A DNA stretch of 64,000 nucleotides from Anopheles merus (lineage: Eukaryota > Arthropoda > Insecta > Diptera > Culicidae). Position numbers and translations under genes: made by a program. The stretch is from NCBI RefSeq assembly GCF_017562075.2, contig NC_054085.1, positions 32,303,039-32,367,038 of the forward strand, given 5' to 3'. The notes beneath the pieces are model-generated. The model ran no database searches and was not told where the DNA came from. It saw only the letters and a program-made list of their open reading frames with translations. Positions 44,032 through 54,122 of this stretch are shown here, piece after piece. The first letter of the stretch is position 1, and each line of letters begins with the position of its first letter.

Positions 44032-46595
44032 CATCCTTCGCTTTCGGCGTTTGTTTCGATTGTCCACTGGGATGGTCCTCGTGCTCCTGCTCCTCTGAGC
44101 CGCCTATGATCAGCAGCAAACCGGCCAGCACCAGTGCCGTGCCAAGCCACCAGAGCAAGCTGCTCTGCTCGTTGAATAGCACCGTACCGAGAATGGCCTG
44201 CAAAAAGAAGGAGCAATTAAATCCGAGTGGCCTTCATTCCTCCTTCCTTTTGGGCGGCCAAGCTCTCACCGAAGCGACATAATTTGTGGCGGCACTGGCC
44301 AGCGATGCCCGCAGCGTCGAACCGGATCCAGCGTGCAGTGCTTTGACGAAGAATCGCCACACGCAACCGTTGAGCAGGACCATGGTCAGGAGGCATACAG
44401 CATGAACAAGGGTTTCTCCTGCTGGCAGCTAAGAGAGCGGGAAAGAGATGGATCGGGCGAAAGTTAGCAAGACGACCGGAGCGTTTGATTCAATTGTAAA
44501 GGTGTACATCATCGTTCGGAAAGTTTATTCTATGAAATGGTTTGCAGAAATTATGAGTATGATTAAGTTATGATATCGTCGCAGCGCTTGTCGACGGTAA
44601 AGGACGCTGAAGGTTCGAGAAATGGGATAGGAAAATGCGGATCCGGGAGAAGGGTTAGTGGAGCACACAGTAGTTCTTAATGTCTATTACGTTAAAATAT
44701 TTTTTTACAATTCAATTTCTCGGTCTATCTTTAATTAGCTTGTACCTAGATGTAGATACTATTTCATTCACATTATTTACTATTGCCCTAACAGCTACTA
44801 TTGCTCCTAGAGCTGACCTCTCCAATGCATGCCTTCTAGCCGCTCCTTGCACTTTGCGTCTTCGAACTAATCGAGAGTTGTGTTTGAACTTCCTATTCCT
44901 TACACATGCCTGTTTCCTTCATCAACTGCAAACAGACACAATATACAATAAAAAAGCGTACAAATCCCCGCGGCGGTGGAACCGATGTGAGATATTTACG
45001 TATTGAGAATGCCGTCGATCAGCTGCAGGATGCCAATTTTCAGCTTGCGCTTCTGCTCCATCGTCATCGTCTGTATGTCGGGTACCAGGCTCTGGAAGAA
45101 GTTGTGATCCGCATCGGTCGCCAGCGTCGACGTGCTGGGAATGAAGGTAAAGTGGGGCGGGACCTGCGTTTGGAGCTGCGGCTGGGCCGCAAGCGTCTGG
45201 TGCGCCGGCGGCTGCTGATGGTGCAGCGTTTGGGACGCGATCGGGTTGGAGGTGTAGCAGGGCATCGGGATGCTGGCCGGTTGCATCGGGGTGTTGGTGA
45301 TGGTGAAGAACTGGCGCTGCGCCACAAGGTCTCGCTTCGATTCGTTTGCCACCGACTGGAGCGTGCTGCCGGTTTCGATCGGGCTTACCGCCCCGACGCT
45401 GGTCTGGGAAAGGCGCGGCTGCTTAACCGGTGGCGCGGTAATGATTTCGTACGTCGTCGTCGTGTTGGCCGCACTGGTGCTGTCCGTGTGTAGCACTTCT
45501 TGGTGCTGCTGCTGCTGGTCGGTGATGGTTGACGCTTCCTGCCCGATCGGCATTATCTTGATCGACTGCAGTATGCTGTCCTTGATCTGCTCGCTGTGAT
45601 CCTCCTCCGGCACCGTGATCGTTTCAATCTCATGCGGCTCCTCCTCGTCCTCGTCCTCGTCCTCCTCCTCGTTTTTGCTCATCGATTCGCTTTCGCCCTT
45701 CGTCCAGGTCGGCTCGTCCTGCTCGTAGGTGCTCGTTTCCTCCCGCGCCTTCAGGTACGGCAGCACGAACTGCATGTGGCTGTACAGGTAGTAGGGCTTC
45801 CGCCGCGCCTGGTCGTGGTTGTCGCGCACCGACTTCTGGTAGCGGGTCATGCAGCAGCGCAGATTGCGCCACCGCTTCTTGCACGTGTCCACCCCTTCGC
45901 CGACCGCGTCCGAGACCGCCTGCCAGGCCCGCTCCTGCAGCGTCTGCTGCTTGTAGTCGGGATTGCTCGAGTCGAACAGGCAGGGATGCTTTTTCACCTC
46001 CCATACGAACGTGATGTTGAAGGACTGGTCCTCCGGGCTGATTTTCGTAGGTCCCATGTTGTTGTGCTAGTGTCCCCTGCCAGCTCGCCCAGTGTCCCCC
46101 GCGCGCTTTGCTGCTCCGTCAATCGGGTGATTGGAACCGAAAAAAATCGGCTACTCCAAAAACAACCTGCCTGAAAGAGTTTATTTTTCTTCGGAGGATG
46201 CAACACACAACACAAGCGTTCTTTTGACCGCACGCACCCTTCCCACTACCCTTGCGCCGTAACAACCCTTGTGTGTTTTCTTTTCCCTATGGCGCCAGCA
46301 TAACTGTCAAAATCGGTACGACGTAAACAGAGTCATTTGACAGCTGCAAATCCCTTTCTCGGAAATAAGGGATTTATGTTTAGGGGTGGTTTTCATGCGA
46401 AAGGGAGTCTTTGTGTGTTTTCAAACAGTGAGATAATAGAGCCAGTACGAGCAAAGGTTCCCTCCGAGTGCTTACCGCGGTGAGTCCAGCATGTTCCAGC
46501 AGGCGGCCACTGTTGGCGGTCAACTTGCCAAACAGACTTGCGAATGAGGCACACAGTCCAGCGATTACAGCGTAGTACGGCTTTTCCTGCTCCAT
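44027..46595 (-). CDS. Tmem42: TMEM42-like four-helix membrane protein
   Basis: Three exons: 46476-46595 (40 codons), 44270-44428 (53 codons) and 44027-44197 (56 codons plus stop), all joined in phase 0 with GTAAGC, GTGAGA donors and TTAG, GCAG acceptors; 149 aa. The pattern matches TMEM42, a half-size EamA/drug-metabolite-transporter-like protein: YYAVIAGLCASFASLFGKLT (first helix), a helix at about 49-67 ending CVWRFFVKAL, ASAATNYVASAILGTVLFNE, and SLLWWLGTALVLAGLLLII, followed by a charged tail. Substrate is unknown. Intron 1 is 2,047 bp and contains the complete second MADF-BESS gene on the same strand. The stop codon is embedded in the poly(A) signal (GAATAAAG at 44026-44031), so the 3' UTR can only be a few tens of bases. 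The start has A at -3 and G at +4. Confidence 0.88.
44524..44529 (-). terminator. Possible poly(A) signal for the nested MADF-BESS gene
   Basis: Minus-strand AATAAA about 470 bp after the stop of the nested gene and still within the TMEM42 intron, upstream of TMEM42 exon 2. That position would let the nested gene terminate before TMEM42 exon 2. Confidence 0.4.
44996..46057 (-). CDS. MADF-BESS domain protein nested in a TMEM42 intron
   Basis: An uninterrupted 353-aa frame starting in a strong context (ACATGG with A at -3). A MADF domain spans about 16-103 (FVWEVKKHPCLFD, WQAVSDAVG, CKKRWRNLRCCMTRYQKS, PYYLYSHMQFVLPYL). An acidic run follows (129-140), then a Gln/Thr/Pro-rich low-complexity middle. 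The C-terminus at 315-353 is a good BESS motif (DADHNFFQSLVPDIQ...KIGILQLIDGIL). This is the standard layout of insect MADF-BESS regulators of the Adf1 type, which bind DNA through MADF and self-associate or recruit partners through BESS. It lies wholly inside intron 1 of the TMEM42-like gene, same strand, and has no intron of its own in the coding part. Two TTTGACAG-type motifs lie 250-290 bp upstream (46304-46312, 46336-46345). A possible poly(A) signal is at 44524-44529. Confidence 0.92.
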   Translation of the reverse strand: MGPTKISPEDQSFNITFVWEVKKHPCLFDSSNPDYKQQTLQERAWQAVSDAVGEGVDTCKKRWRNLRCCMTRYQKSVRDNHDQARRKPYYLYSHMQFVLPYLKAREETSTYEQDEPTWTKGESESMSKNEEEDEDEDEEEPHEIETITVPEEDHSEQIKDSILQSIKIMPIGQEASTITDQQQQHQEVLHTDSTSAANTTTTYEIITAPPVKQPRLSQTSVGAVSPIETGSTLQSVANESKRDLVAQRQFFTITNTPMQPASIPMPCYTSNPIASQTLHHQQPPAHQTLAAQPQLQTQVPPHFTFIPSTSTLATDADHNFFQSLVPDIQTMTMEQKRKLKIGILQLIDGILNT

Positions 46596-46944
46596 TTTGG
46601 TCAGGTTTGGCACAGCAAAAGAAAATGGGAAATCTTTTAAGCAACACACGCAACACCACGCAGGAAATACAAGTGTAATGAGTTGTTTGCCGACTTCCAA
46701 AGTGGGCGATGACATTTCTTGGAATGTTTTCTTTGCATGTTTACTGTAATTATTGCACCGACTAAAGCATCACATTAATCTACATAAATCGAATTACTTT
46801 GTATGGTGTTTATAAAAAGCAAAAACATGAAAAAAAAATACTTTTTCTGTTATTTTTCTCAACAAAAACATCATTAGCCCACCGCAATTGACGGGTTTTA
46901 TGGGAAAGAAAATGCTTCGATACAAAATATTTTCAAGCAAGCAG

Positions 46945-47933
46945 TTTTGACAGTTGCAATAATTCCGTTGAATTTTTCGAATCGCCGTTTGGCTGTGTGC
47001 GTGTCGATTTTAATCACCCGTTCGCAATACGGTACGTTGGCAGGGCGAACTGACCCGTGCGCTAGAAAGAGAAGCGTTTGCAAGCGATGTGTGTGTGTGT
47101 GATAACTAGAGAAAATACACACACACGCACGCACGCGCACGCAATCGATGGCCCGTATTCGTCAGCAGCGCCATCATCAGCAGCCAGCAGGCGTTTTTCC
47201 GCAGAGAGCGAGCTACAGCAAAGAAGTGTCGCGAAAAGACGTCGTCGTCGTCGTCGTCGATTTCGCTTGAAAATTTTCCACTCCGTTTTACCATCCATCC
47301 CCCCACTCCCCCGTACGGAGCACATCGCGGTGCGCGAACGTGTACGTGTTGTGTTTGTTGCGTTGTGAGCTGCAATAGTTTTCAGCAAAAGAAAAATTGC
47401 AGAAGAAAGGTGATCATCCCTTAAAATTCAATCCAAGTACCAGCAATACAGAGAAGGTGGAGGCAGTGGAAGCTGCTGGTCGTTTTTTTGCAGAAAAGTT
47501 TCGCAGGTGAACAACGAGACGTGTGCGTGTGTGTGTGCGTACGTGTGTGGCGTTGTTATGTGCAACACATCGCCAGAGCATTGCCTAAATCATCCCTCGG
47601 TGTTTCGCAGGGAGTCCCTCAGCAACCATAATTATTACGCCCAGCATCGATCGATCGTTCTTCGTTGAATTGCTTTGTGTGAGGGGCTGTGTTCGTCTTC
47701 TTTTTGCTAGTGGCGAGCGTTCGCTGCTCCCTCATTAGTGTGAGACCACCCCCGTGCGTCCGTGTGTGTGTGCGCGCGACAAATTGTGAGTCAAGGTGAA
47801 ATTTGTGTGCGAGAAAAGTAGAAAAAAAAGAATATCCCTTACCCAGCACCACCTTCCTTGCACACCATCCTCCTGCCTCCCCCAGAAACCCTACAGCGTC
47901 ACGGCAAGTTGTGGGTCATTTTTGTGTGCGTTT

Positions 47934-47989
<56 letters not shown>

Positions 47990-48460
47990 CATGTGTGTAA
48001 GGTGTGCGTTATCCTCCTCTTTGTGTGTGCAGTGTGCGACGAAAATTGTGCGAAAGCAACCTTGCGACTGTGTGTGCGTGTGTCTGCACACACATTCACA
48101 CACAAAGTCGACTATACAGACACACATACATACACACAAACACACACATACACACACTTTACGTACGCAACACTGCCAAAAAGGAAACGGAACGGAACTT
48201 GCGTTGAAAAAGGACACCGGACACAAGATCACTCTCCTCCCCGTGCCAGGAGCCATCGTACCCATGCATTGTCCTGTGAGGTGAAACATTCGCAATTAAA
48301 TATCCACCCTACCTCCCTTTCCCCCATTTCATTATTTGCTGTAGGTCATCGCACCGTGGGAAAAAAGCTAAAAGTCCAGACAGAGGCAGCAGTTTAGCCA
48401 TCCGACAGTTCTTCTCAAAAAAAAGGGAAAACAATACCCTTCCTTCGATGAACTCAGTGT
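46945..48460 (+). other. Putative 5' leader (first exon region) of a plus-strand gene
   Basis: This stretch has the look of a long mosquito 5' UTR: GTG-rich sequence, CAGCAG and GTCGTC runs, many short upstream ATGs and no long frame. A TTTTGACAG motif at 46945-46953 precedes it. It ends at an ATG followed directly by a strong donor: ATG AAC TCA GTG T then GTAAGT (ATG at 48448-48450, donor at 48461). That would make a first coding exon of 13 bases with the rest of the gene to the right. Internal donor-like sites (after 47410 and 47509) could shorten the leader. No downstream coding exon was identified in the window, so the product is unknown. Confidence 0.35.
47936..47988. repeat. (GT)n microsatellite in the putative leader
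   Basis: About 26 GT units, followed 100 bp later by CA-rich sequence (48087-48160) that could pair with it in RNA. Confidence 0.95.
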
Positions 48461-49021
48461 GTAAGTAGCTTCTTTAAATGTCCTTTTAAATCACTCTTTT
48501 TCACTCTTTCCGGTCCTAAACCAAATCGCTCCACCCGAAAACTAATCCCCGACGAGCCAAACTATTATCGATCTATCGATCGAAAACAGTGAACCTTTAC
48601 AGAGGGGAATATGAACGAAACGCAAGCATGAAGCCTCTTAAGGGGATGAAGGGACCCCGTTGGCGCGTCCACAAACTACTCCTCGCGTTGTGCCAGCAAG
48701 ACGAACAAAGATGGCAGAGAGCAGCAGCAGCATTTGCGGGGGGAAGAGACCGGTGGCTCTCTGAGGAGGCAAAACGCACAATGAATGGCTACTTCGATGT
48801 GAGGAAGCGACAAAACAGACAAAAATGGCCATCGCGGACAAGTAGGTCGTGTGCGTATGGTGCAAAAGTATCAGTCATCGCCCGTTATCAATGGAACGAA
48901 TGTATGGGAAAGTTTCTATCACCATATTCTAATCAGAGAGACGAGACAAAAACGGTGCCGAAGCGGTAGCTTCAAGATCCAATTTACGCCAGTCAATTTC
49001 ATACGGTAGTGTGTATGTGAA

Positions 49022-49049
<28 letters not shown>
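49022..49049. repeat. (GT)n microsatellite
   Basis: Fourteen GT units; a (CA)n run lies about 270 bp further on (near 49299-49312). Confidence 0.9.
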
Positions 49050-49052
<3 letters not shown>

Positions 49053-49895
49053 ATTTTCTCTGTTACTGTTTTTTCAAAGCGAAACCGATTAGGGGCTGCA
49101 CAGCACACACAAAAAAAGGTGACGGATATGAACCCAAACCGTAGCGCACCGTGTTTATATGGCTGCTCTTGTGCAATGGTGTGTGTGTCGAACAGGTGTG
49201 TGTGTGTGTGTTTTGGCTGTTTTACGCACAGTAAACCAATGACGGGGTATCCCTTCCTTTTGTGCTTCAGCTCATTGTTACGCCTACACTTGCTGCGCAC
49301 ACACACACACACATTCGCACGCAAACATACTGATACAAAACACGCAATAGTACTAAACGCCAGGGGGTAGTTTGGCTGTCAAAATTTAACCCCCGCTCAA
49401 ACTACTACCGTGACAGGGAGCCAGCCCCCCAATCCACCCTCCCTCAGGGAAACAGGTATCGATTTTTCTCGACCGGACTTAACGAAAAAAGGATTTTTCG
49501 CATGGTGTTCGTACATCAGGAGGAGGTGTCCTTGGAAGGACAAATGTCGTCACAAATCGTTTTTTTTTTGCATATGTATTACAACTCTTTGCTTGGCGTG
49601 GTGTCTTTGTGTACGCAATTATCGAACATCTTGTTGCATAATTTAAATCGCGTACAATCGATTCATTTGTCGTGTACTTGCTCCGGTGCGCATAACGTGC
49701 GACTATCTCCATCATCTGGAATACTCCAGAGACGCATGAATGGTGGACAGTGTATGTGTTGTGTGTGTTTGTGTGCAGAACCAATTAACAGCTGTGTTGT
49801 GTTGGAACGAAATACACACGGATGGTTTGCCTGCTGTCGTCACGTTTTTGTCCGAGTGAAACAAATACTTTGCTAATGTGTGTGTGTGTCTGTGT

Positions 49896-49912
49896 GGGTG
49901 GGTGGGTGAGGG
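49896..49912 (+). other. G-quadruplex motif with one-base loops
   Basis: GGG three times with single T loops and a final TGA loop before a fourth GGG; short loops predict a stable quadruplex. Confidence 0.65.
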
Positions 49913-52639
49913 TGTAACGCGTCAAGTGCATCTTTTGCTGCAGTGTGCGGTAGTTTCTCTTGTGGTTTAAAAATATCGCACAAGGTAAAGGGTACACGTG
50001 GGTGGGGGGTGATGGTTTGATGATGACACATCGATACGGCCGTATAGGAACTGCTGGCCCGGTGGGTGGATTGAATGCACTCTCGGCGACTGTCATATGA
50101 CTTTGACGTGTACACACATGCGGTTGCTCTTGCCTTTTCGCTTGGGACTCCCGTGGTGTGTGTTGCGAGCTTGGGGCAGACACAATGACGCGCGATTTTT
50201 GGATGTTTATGCAAAACATTCACTTTATACACACACAAAAATACGAAATCGAGTAGTTAACAAACTCGAGTTTTTGGCCGAGATCTCCGTCAGCATCTTT
50301 TTCTTGAACAGTGAGAGAGTTTGTTGAGTTTCGCTCTCCCCCCCCTGTTCGTATTGTGTGAGTAATCATTCCCGGCGGAAAAGGAGCATGCGTATCCCTC
50401 CAAAAGTCTCGAGCCATCATTCCCCACCCCCCCCCCCCTCACTTTCGCATTGTTTTCTTTTGCAATGACGCAATTATGCAGGACGGCAAAAAGGCAAGAA
50501 AAAAAGAACACGATGGACAACAGACAAACACTGCTCCGGACACAACCCGGAAAAGACATCAAAATTCCAACCAAAATTGGTTGTGTTTCGTGCGCGTGTG
50601 TGTGTTGAAGCGACAGACCGGTTTTTGTGGAGGGGCTTTGTTTACTGATAGTGCAAAAATCCACCCTCACCCTTGAAAGCTCAAATTTCTGTTCCCCAAA
50701 AACAGAGCCTACCAACGGCGGTTGACCTTGCCTTGTAGGCGGATTGTGTGAAGTGTGCCCGCGGGGTCTGACAGATAAAGCTGCTGGCGGCTCTGACATC
50801 ATACGCGGACACTTTCGGGCGGTTTGGGGGTTGGGGAAGGCACCACCAGCGCGCAGCACGCCTTTGATCGAGTTCTTCGACGCGTGCGTCCCACGCGCAT
50901 CAACTGGGCATCAAACGCGGCTGGCTGGCTGGCTGGCTGCAGCGGCAGCGATGGCGCTTATGGGGCGGTGACGCTAATGGACGACCGGGGAGGGCTTTAA
51001 ATGAAGTCATTTTGTGGTGGCGGCGGTCTGTGCAGGTGGGTGCTGTTTGGGACTGTATGCGCTCCTCGTCCAAAATGGAGCAGGTGTTTTGCCCATTAGC
51101 AAAGTAAGCAGTAGCAGGTTTTTGTTTATGGTGATGGGTAAAAGTAATGAATTATTTTAGCGGGTAGCAATACATGGATTAGGTGTACTTCGTGGGGATT
51201 ACCTTTGTGGTGTTATTTATTGGGATATTTACTTAATCATTTTCTTTTTTTTTACTTAAGTCATTTTAATTTTAACCTTTTAAAATCGTCATATGTGGAA
51301 TAAGCTTCAAAATCACCAAGTTTTGTTATCAGCAGCGATAAGTATTTGAGGAAGTTAAACAAACAAGCATTCGTTCATAAATTTCGCTTGGACTTAAATT
51401 CAAAATTGAAATTGTCCACATCGAGGTGATTTTTTTTTGGTGCACAAAAGCGCAGAGTCTCTATAGAACTGGCAATTAATTTACTTAGTTTTAGGCGTAA
51501 TATTAAAGTCATATGGTGATGTCCATAAAAATCGCCGGAAATATCTATTTTAAATAATTTTCAAAATCAAAATTGAGCAACGTGAGATCAAATCAATGTT
51601 TTTGGATTGTTTTGATCGTTCACAAGATTGTCTAGAGATGAAATAGACAATAATCAGAGTGGTCTGTTGGTATACATATTGTTTGGGTATACGTAGTAGT
51701 CGTCTGTATCATCAGAAATAACAACTTATTGGTCTTCCGATACAGGAACATGACCCCCTTCTGCCCCGGATGACATGACGATATCTCGATCAAACATTGT
51801 AAACCACACAAAGCAGCATATGTTTTGTAAAGAGTAAAGAGTAAGGCCAAGTACGTCAAAGAAAACCTTCCCTTCACCTTGTGTGTATGGATGTGTGTGT
51901 AACAACAGTGCGACATTGTTAGAAGATTGCCATCAATGTTTGATGATTTCATGCGCTGCAGATGTGTGAGTGTGTATAGACATTTTTTCCCAACCATTAT
52001 AAAATAGCACCGGCACTACGCTATTGAGTATTATTGTTTTGCGACTAGCAGGCACACACACCCACACACAGATGACCTTTTGCCGATTCTCACTTTTTCG
52101 TGGCACTTTTCTCGCATTTTCCACGCGGTACAAATGGCTTTGTACGTATGTGTTTTAGTGCGAAAAGATAGCAAGTGAGCGTAAAAAGAAGAAGGGTTAA
52201 ACACACAATTCGATTATTGTTAACCAGCAATCCCACCCCCGATGCGTAGGAGTTGATTGTGTTTCTATGTTTGTCTCCTCGGTGTGTATTAAAAATTTAG
52301 AATATGCACACATGGTTGGAGTAAGGTAAAAGTGCAATACAGCAGGGGAGTGTAAGCAGTTTGACGTTTGTATGGTTTCCCTTTCTCTCCGTGGAGAAAC
52401 TACAGAGAGCGAGAGAGAGAGAAGCAAAAGAGAGGTTTATCCGCCACATAGCTCTGCATATTCCCGGTGGGGTTTTGTGTTGCACACCGACGCTGGGTGT
52501 TTGTTGGGGCAGGTGAGAAAAACCCTCCAAACCCGGGGGAAGGAGAGGTATACACTGAGAGCGCGCCGTGTGAGCATGTGCGTTGTGTACCCCCCCCCTC
52601 GTAGTCGAGGTAGGCCGTTTTTTTTTTGAGAAAGCGAGC

Positions 52640-54122
52640 TTTCCTTTGCAGGCTCGGCATTCCTCTTCATTGCGTTTTCACGCGTTGCCGAGTGCGGTAC
52701 AACAACGAAAACGACGGTACGAGAGAGAGGAAAGCAGCCTTTCAGGCCGATGCTTCAAAATTCGAGTTTGGACAAACGACAACGAAAACGACAACCATTG
52801 AAAACCTTCTTCAGCAAGCAAAGTAAAGACAAGGTTAAAACAAAATACAATCGTTAGAGTCTAGTCTAGTTGTGTTACGCGTACGGTGTTACACGCGGTT
52901 GTGCGAGCGGGCGGGCGTGTGTGTGGATCGTTTTTTTCGCCGTTTTTTTTTTGCCAGATCGGTCGACCTTCTCGCGTAACCAAAAAGCACCACCAGTGCC
53001 CCCTCGCTGCGGTGTCTGGGTAGTGTTTTACCCTTCACCTCCCCACTGGTTGGTGCCCGTGCTTTGGAGTGTAGGTCCGACGGACGGAGTTCCAATACAG
53101 TTGAAAGTTTTCCGGCATGTTGCGTTTTTCTTTCCGTTTTTACAAGGGGGGGGGGGGGGGGGCTAATTTTTGGTCGTTTTTGCGTTTTCTTCACCCCCTC
53201 CCGCGTGCTGTGTAATTCGTAACCCCGTGTGGTGGGTCCCCCGCGGATTGTGTCACACACCCCATGGTGATGATTCTGTATTGTTTTCAGCGTTTCCAGT
53301 GCAATAAGGCCGCGCTAGGTGGCGATTCGGAAGGAAAAATCGATTCGTCGCCGCTCTTGTTGCTTTGTGGAAAATCCACCCCAGCTTCGATGTGACAGTG
53401 TGTTGATGATTGCTATCGCAAAGGAGAAGCAGAAGGCGGTGAACAGTGCTAAAGGTGGTCCATGAGAAAGAGTTATTTGGAGAAGGGTTTTTTGCAACAC
53501 AAAAGCTCCACAGTGAAGTGTTTAAAAGAAATATGAAATGTGTGTTTGTGTTCCAAAGTAAAAAGGCGACGGTGGCCGGCTGCTGTCCCTTTATCGTGTG
53601 ATTATTTGCACCCATCTCTGCACTGCTGCTGCGCTGCCGCTTTTGCTGGCTAACTTGTGAATCTCAAAGTGTGTGCTGGTTGCTGCTCAAAGTGGTCTCT
53701 TTTCCCATACGGTGGCTAGTGATTTCTGCCACATCATCATCTCCCCCTTATTGCTGCCTTGAGCTTGTGCTGTGTGTCCGCCGCAAAGACGCAAATCATT
53801 GATTTTATTCCAGCTGCTCGGGTTTGGCGGCCGCCGGTGGCTCCTGTTCGGTAGCGCTCCATATATGCAACTCCCGCAGCTATGCTGGTGTGCGCATGTG
53901 TGGCTGTGAAGCAACGTGGTGTGGTGTACGGTGTTGTGTGCGGCTGTGTTGGTGCGTGGTTGCGTCGATTGCGCTCTCAGGTCGTGCCTATGACTCATGG
54001 TGAATTCTGAAGTGCACTTTTGGACCGTGAGCAAGCGTCAGGAGAAGGAGTGGAAGGTGGCTGACGATTATGAGGGACTGTGCGGGGGCTTCTTGAAATC
54101 TCTCTCACTTCGACCAGCATAA
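52640..54122 (+). other. Second leader-like stretch with a 41-codon frame
   Basis: From 52640 the sequence again resembles a plus-strand leader (ACAACGAAAACGAC repeats, AGTG-rich segments, short ATG-initiated frames). It ends in a small ATG frame at 53997-54122 encoding 41 aa with a charged centre (VSKRQEKEWKVADDYEG) that I do not recognise. It could be an alternative first exon of the gene suggested at 46.9-48.5 kb, a small ORF, or chance. Confidence 0.2.
53146..53162. repeat. Run of 17 G
   Basis: Homopolymer within the second leader-like stretch. Its true length is uncertain because such runs are prone to sequencing error. Confidence 0.8.

Noticed and set aside
47936..48160. Coding frames made of Cys-Val and Thr-His repeats
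   Set aside because: These are translations of GT/CA microsatellites in all frames, not proteins.
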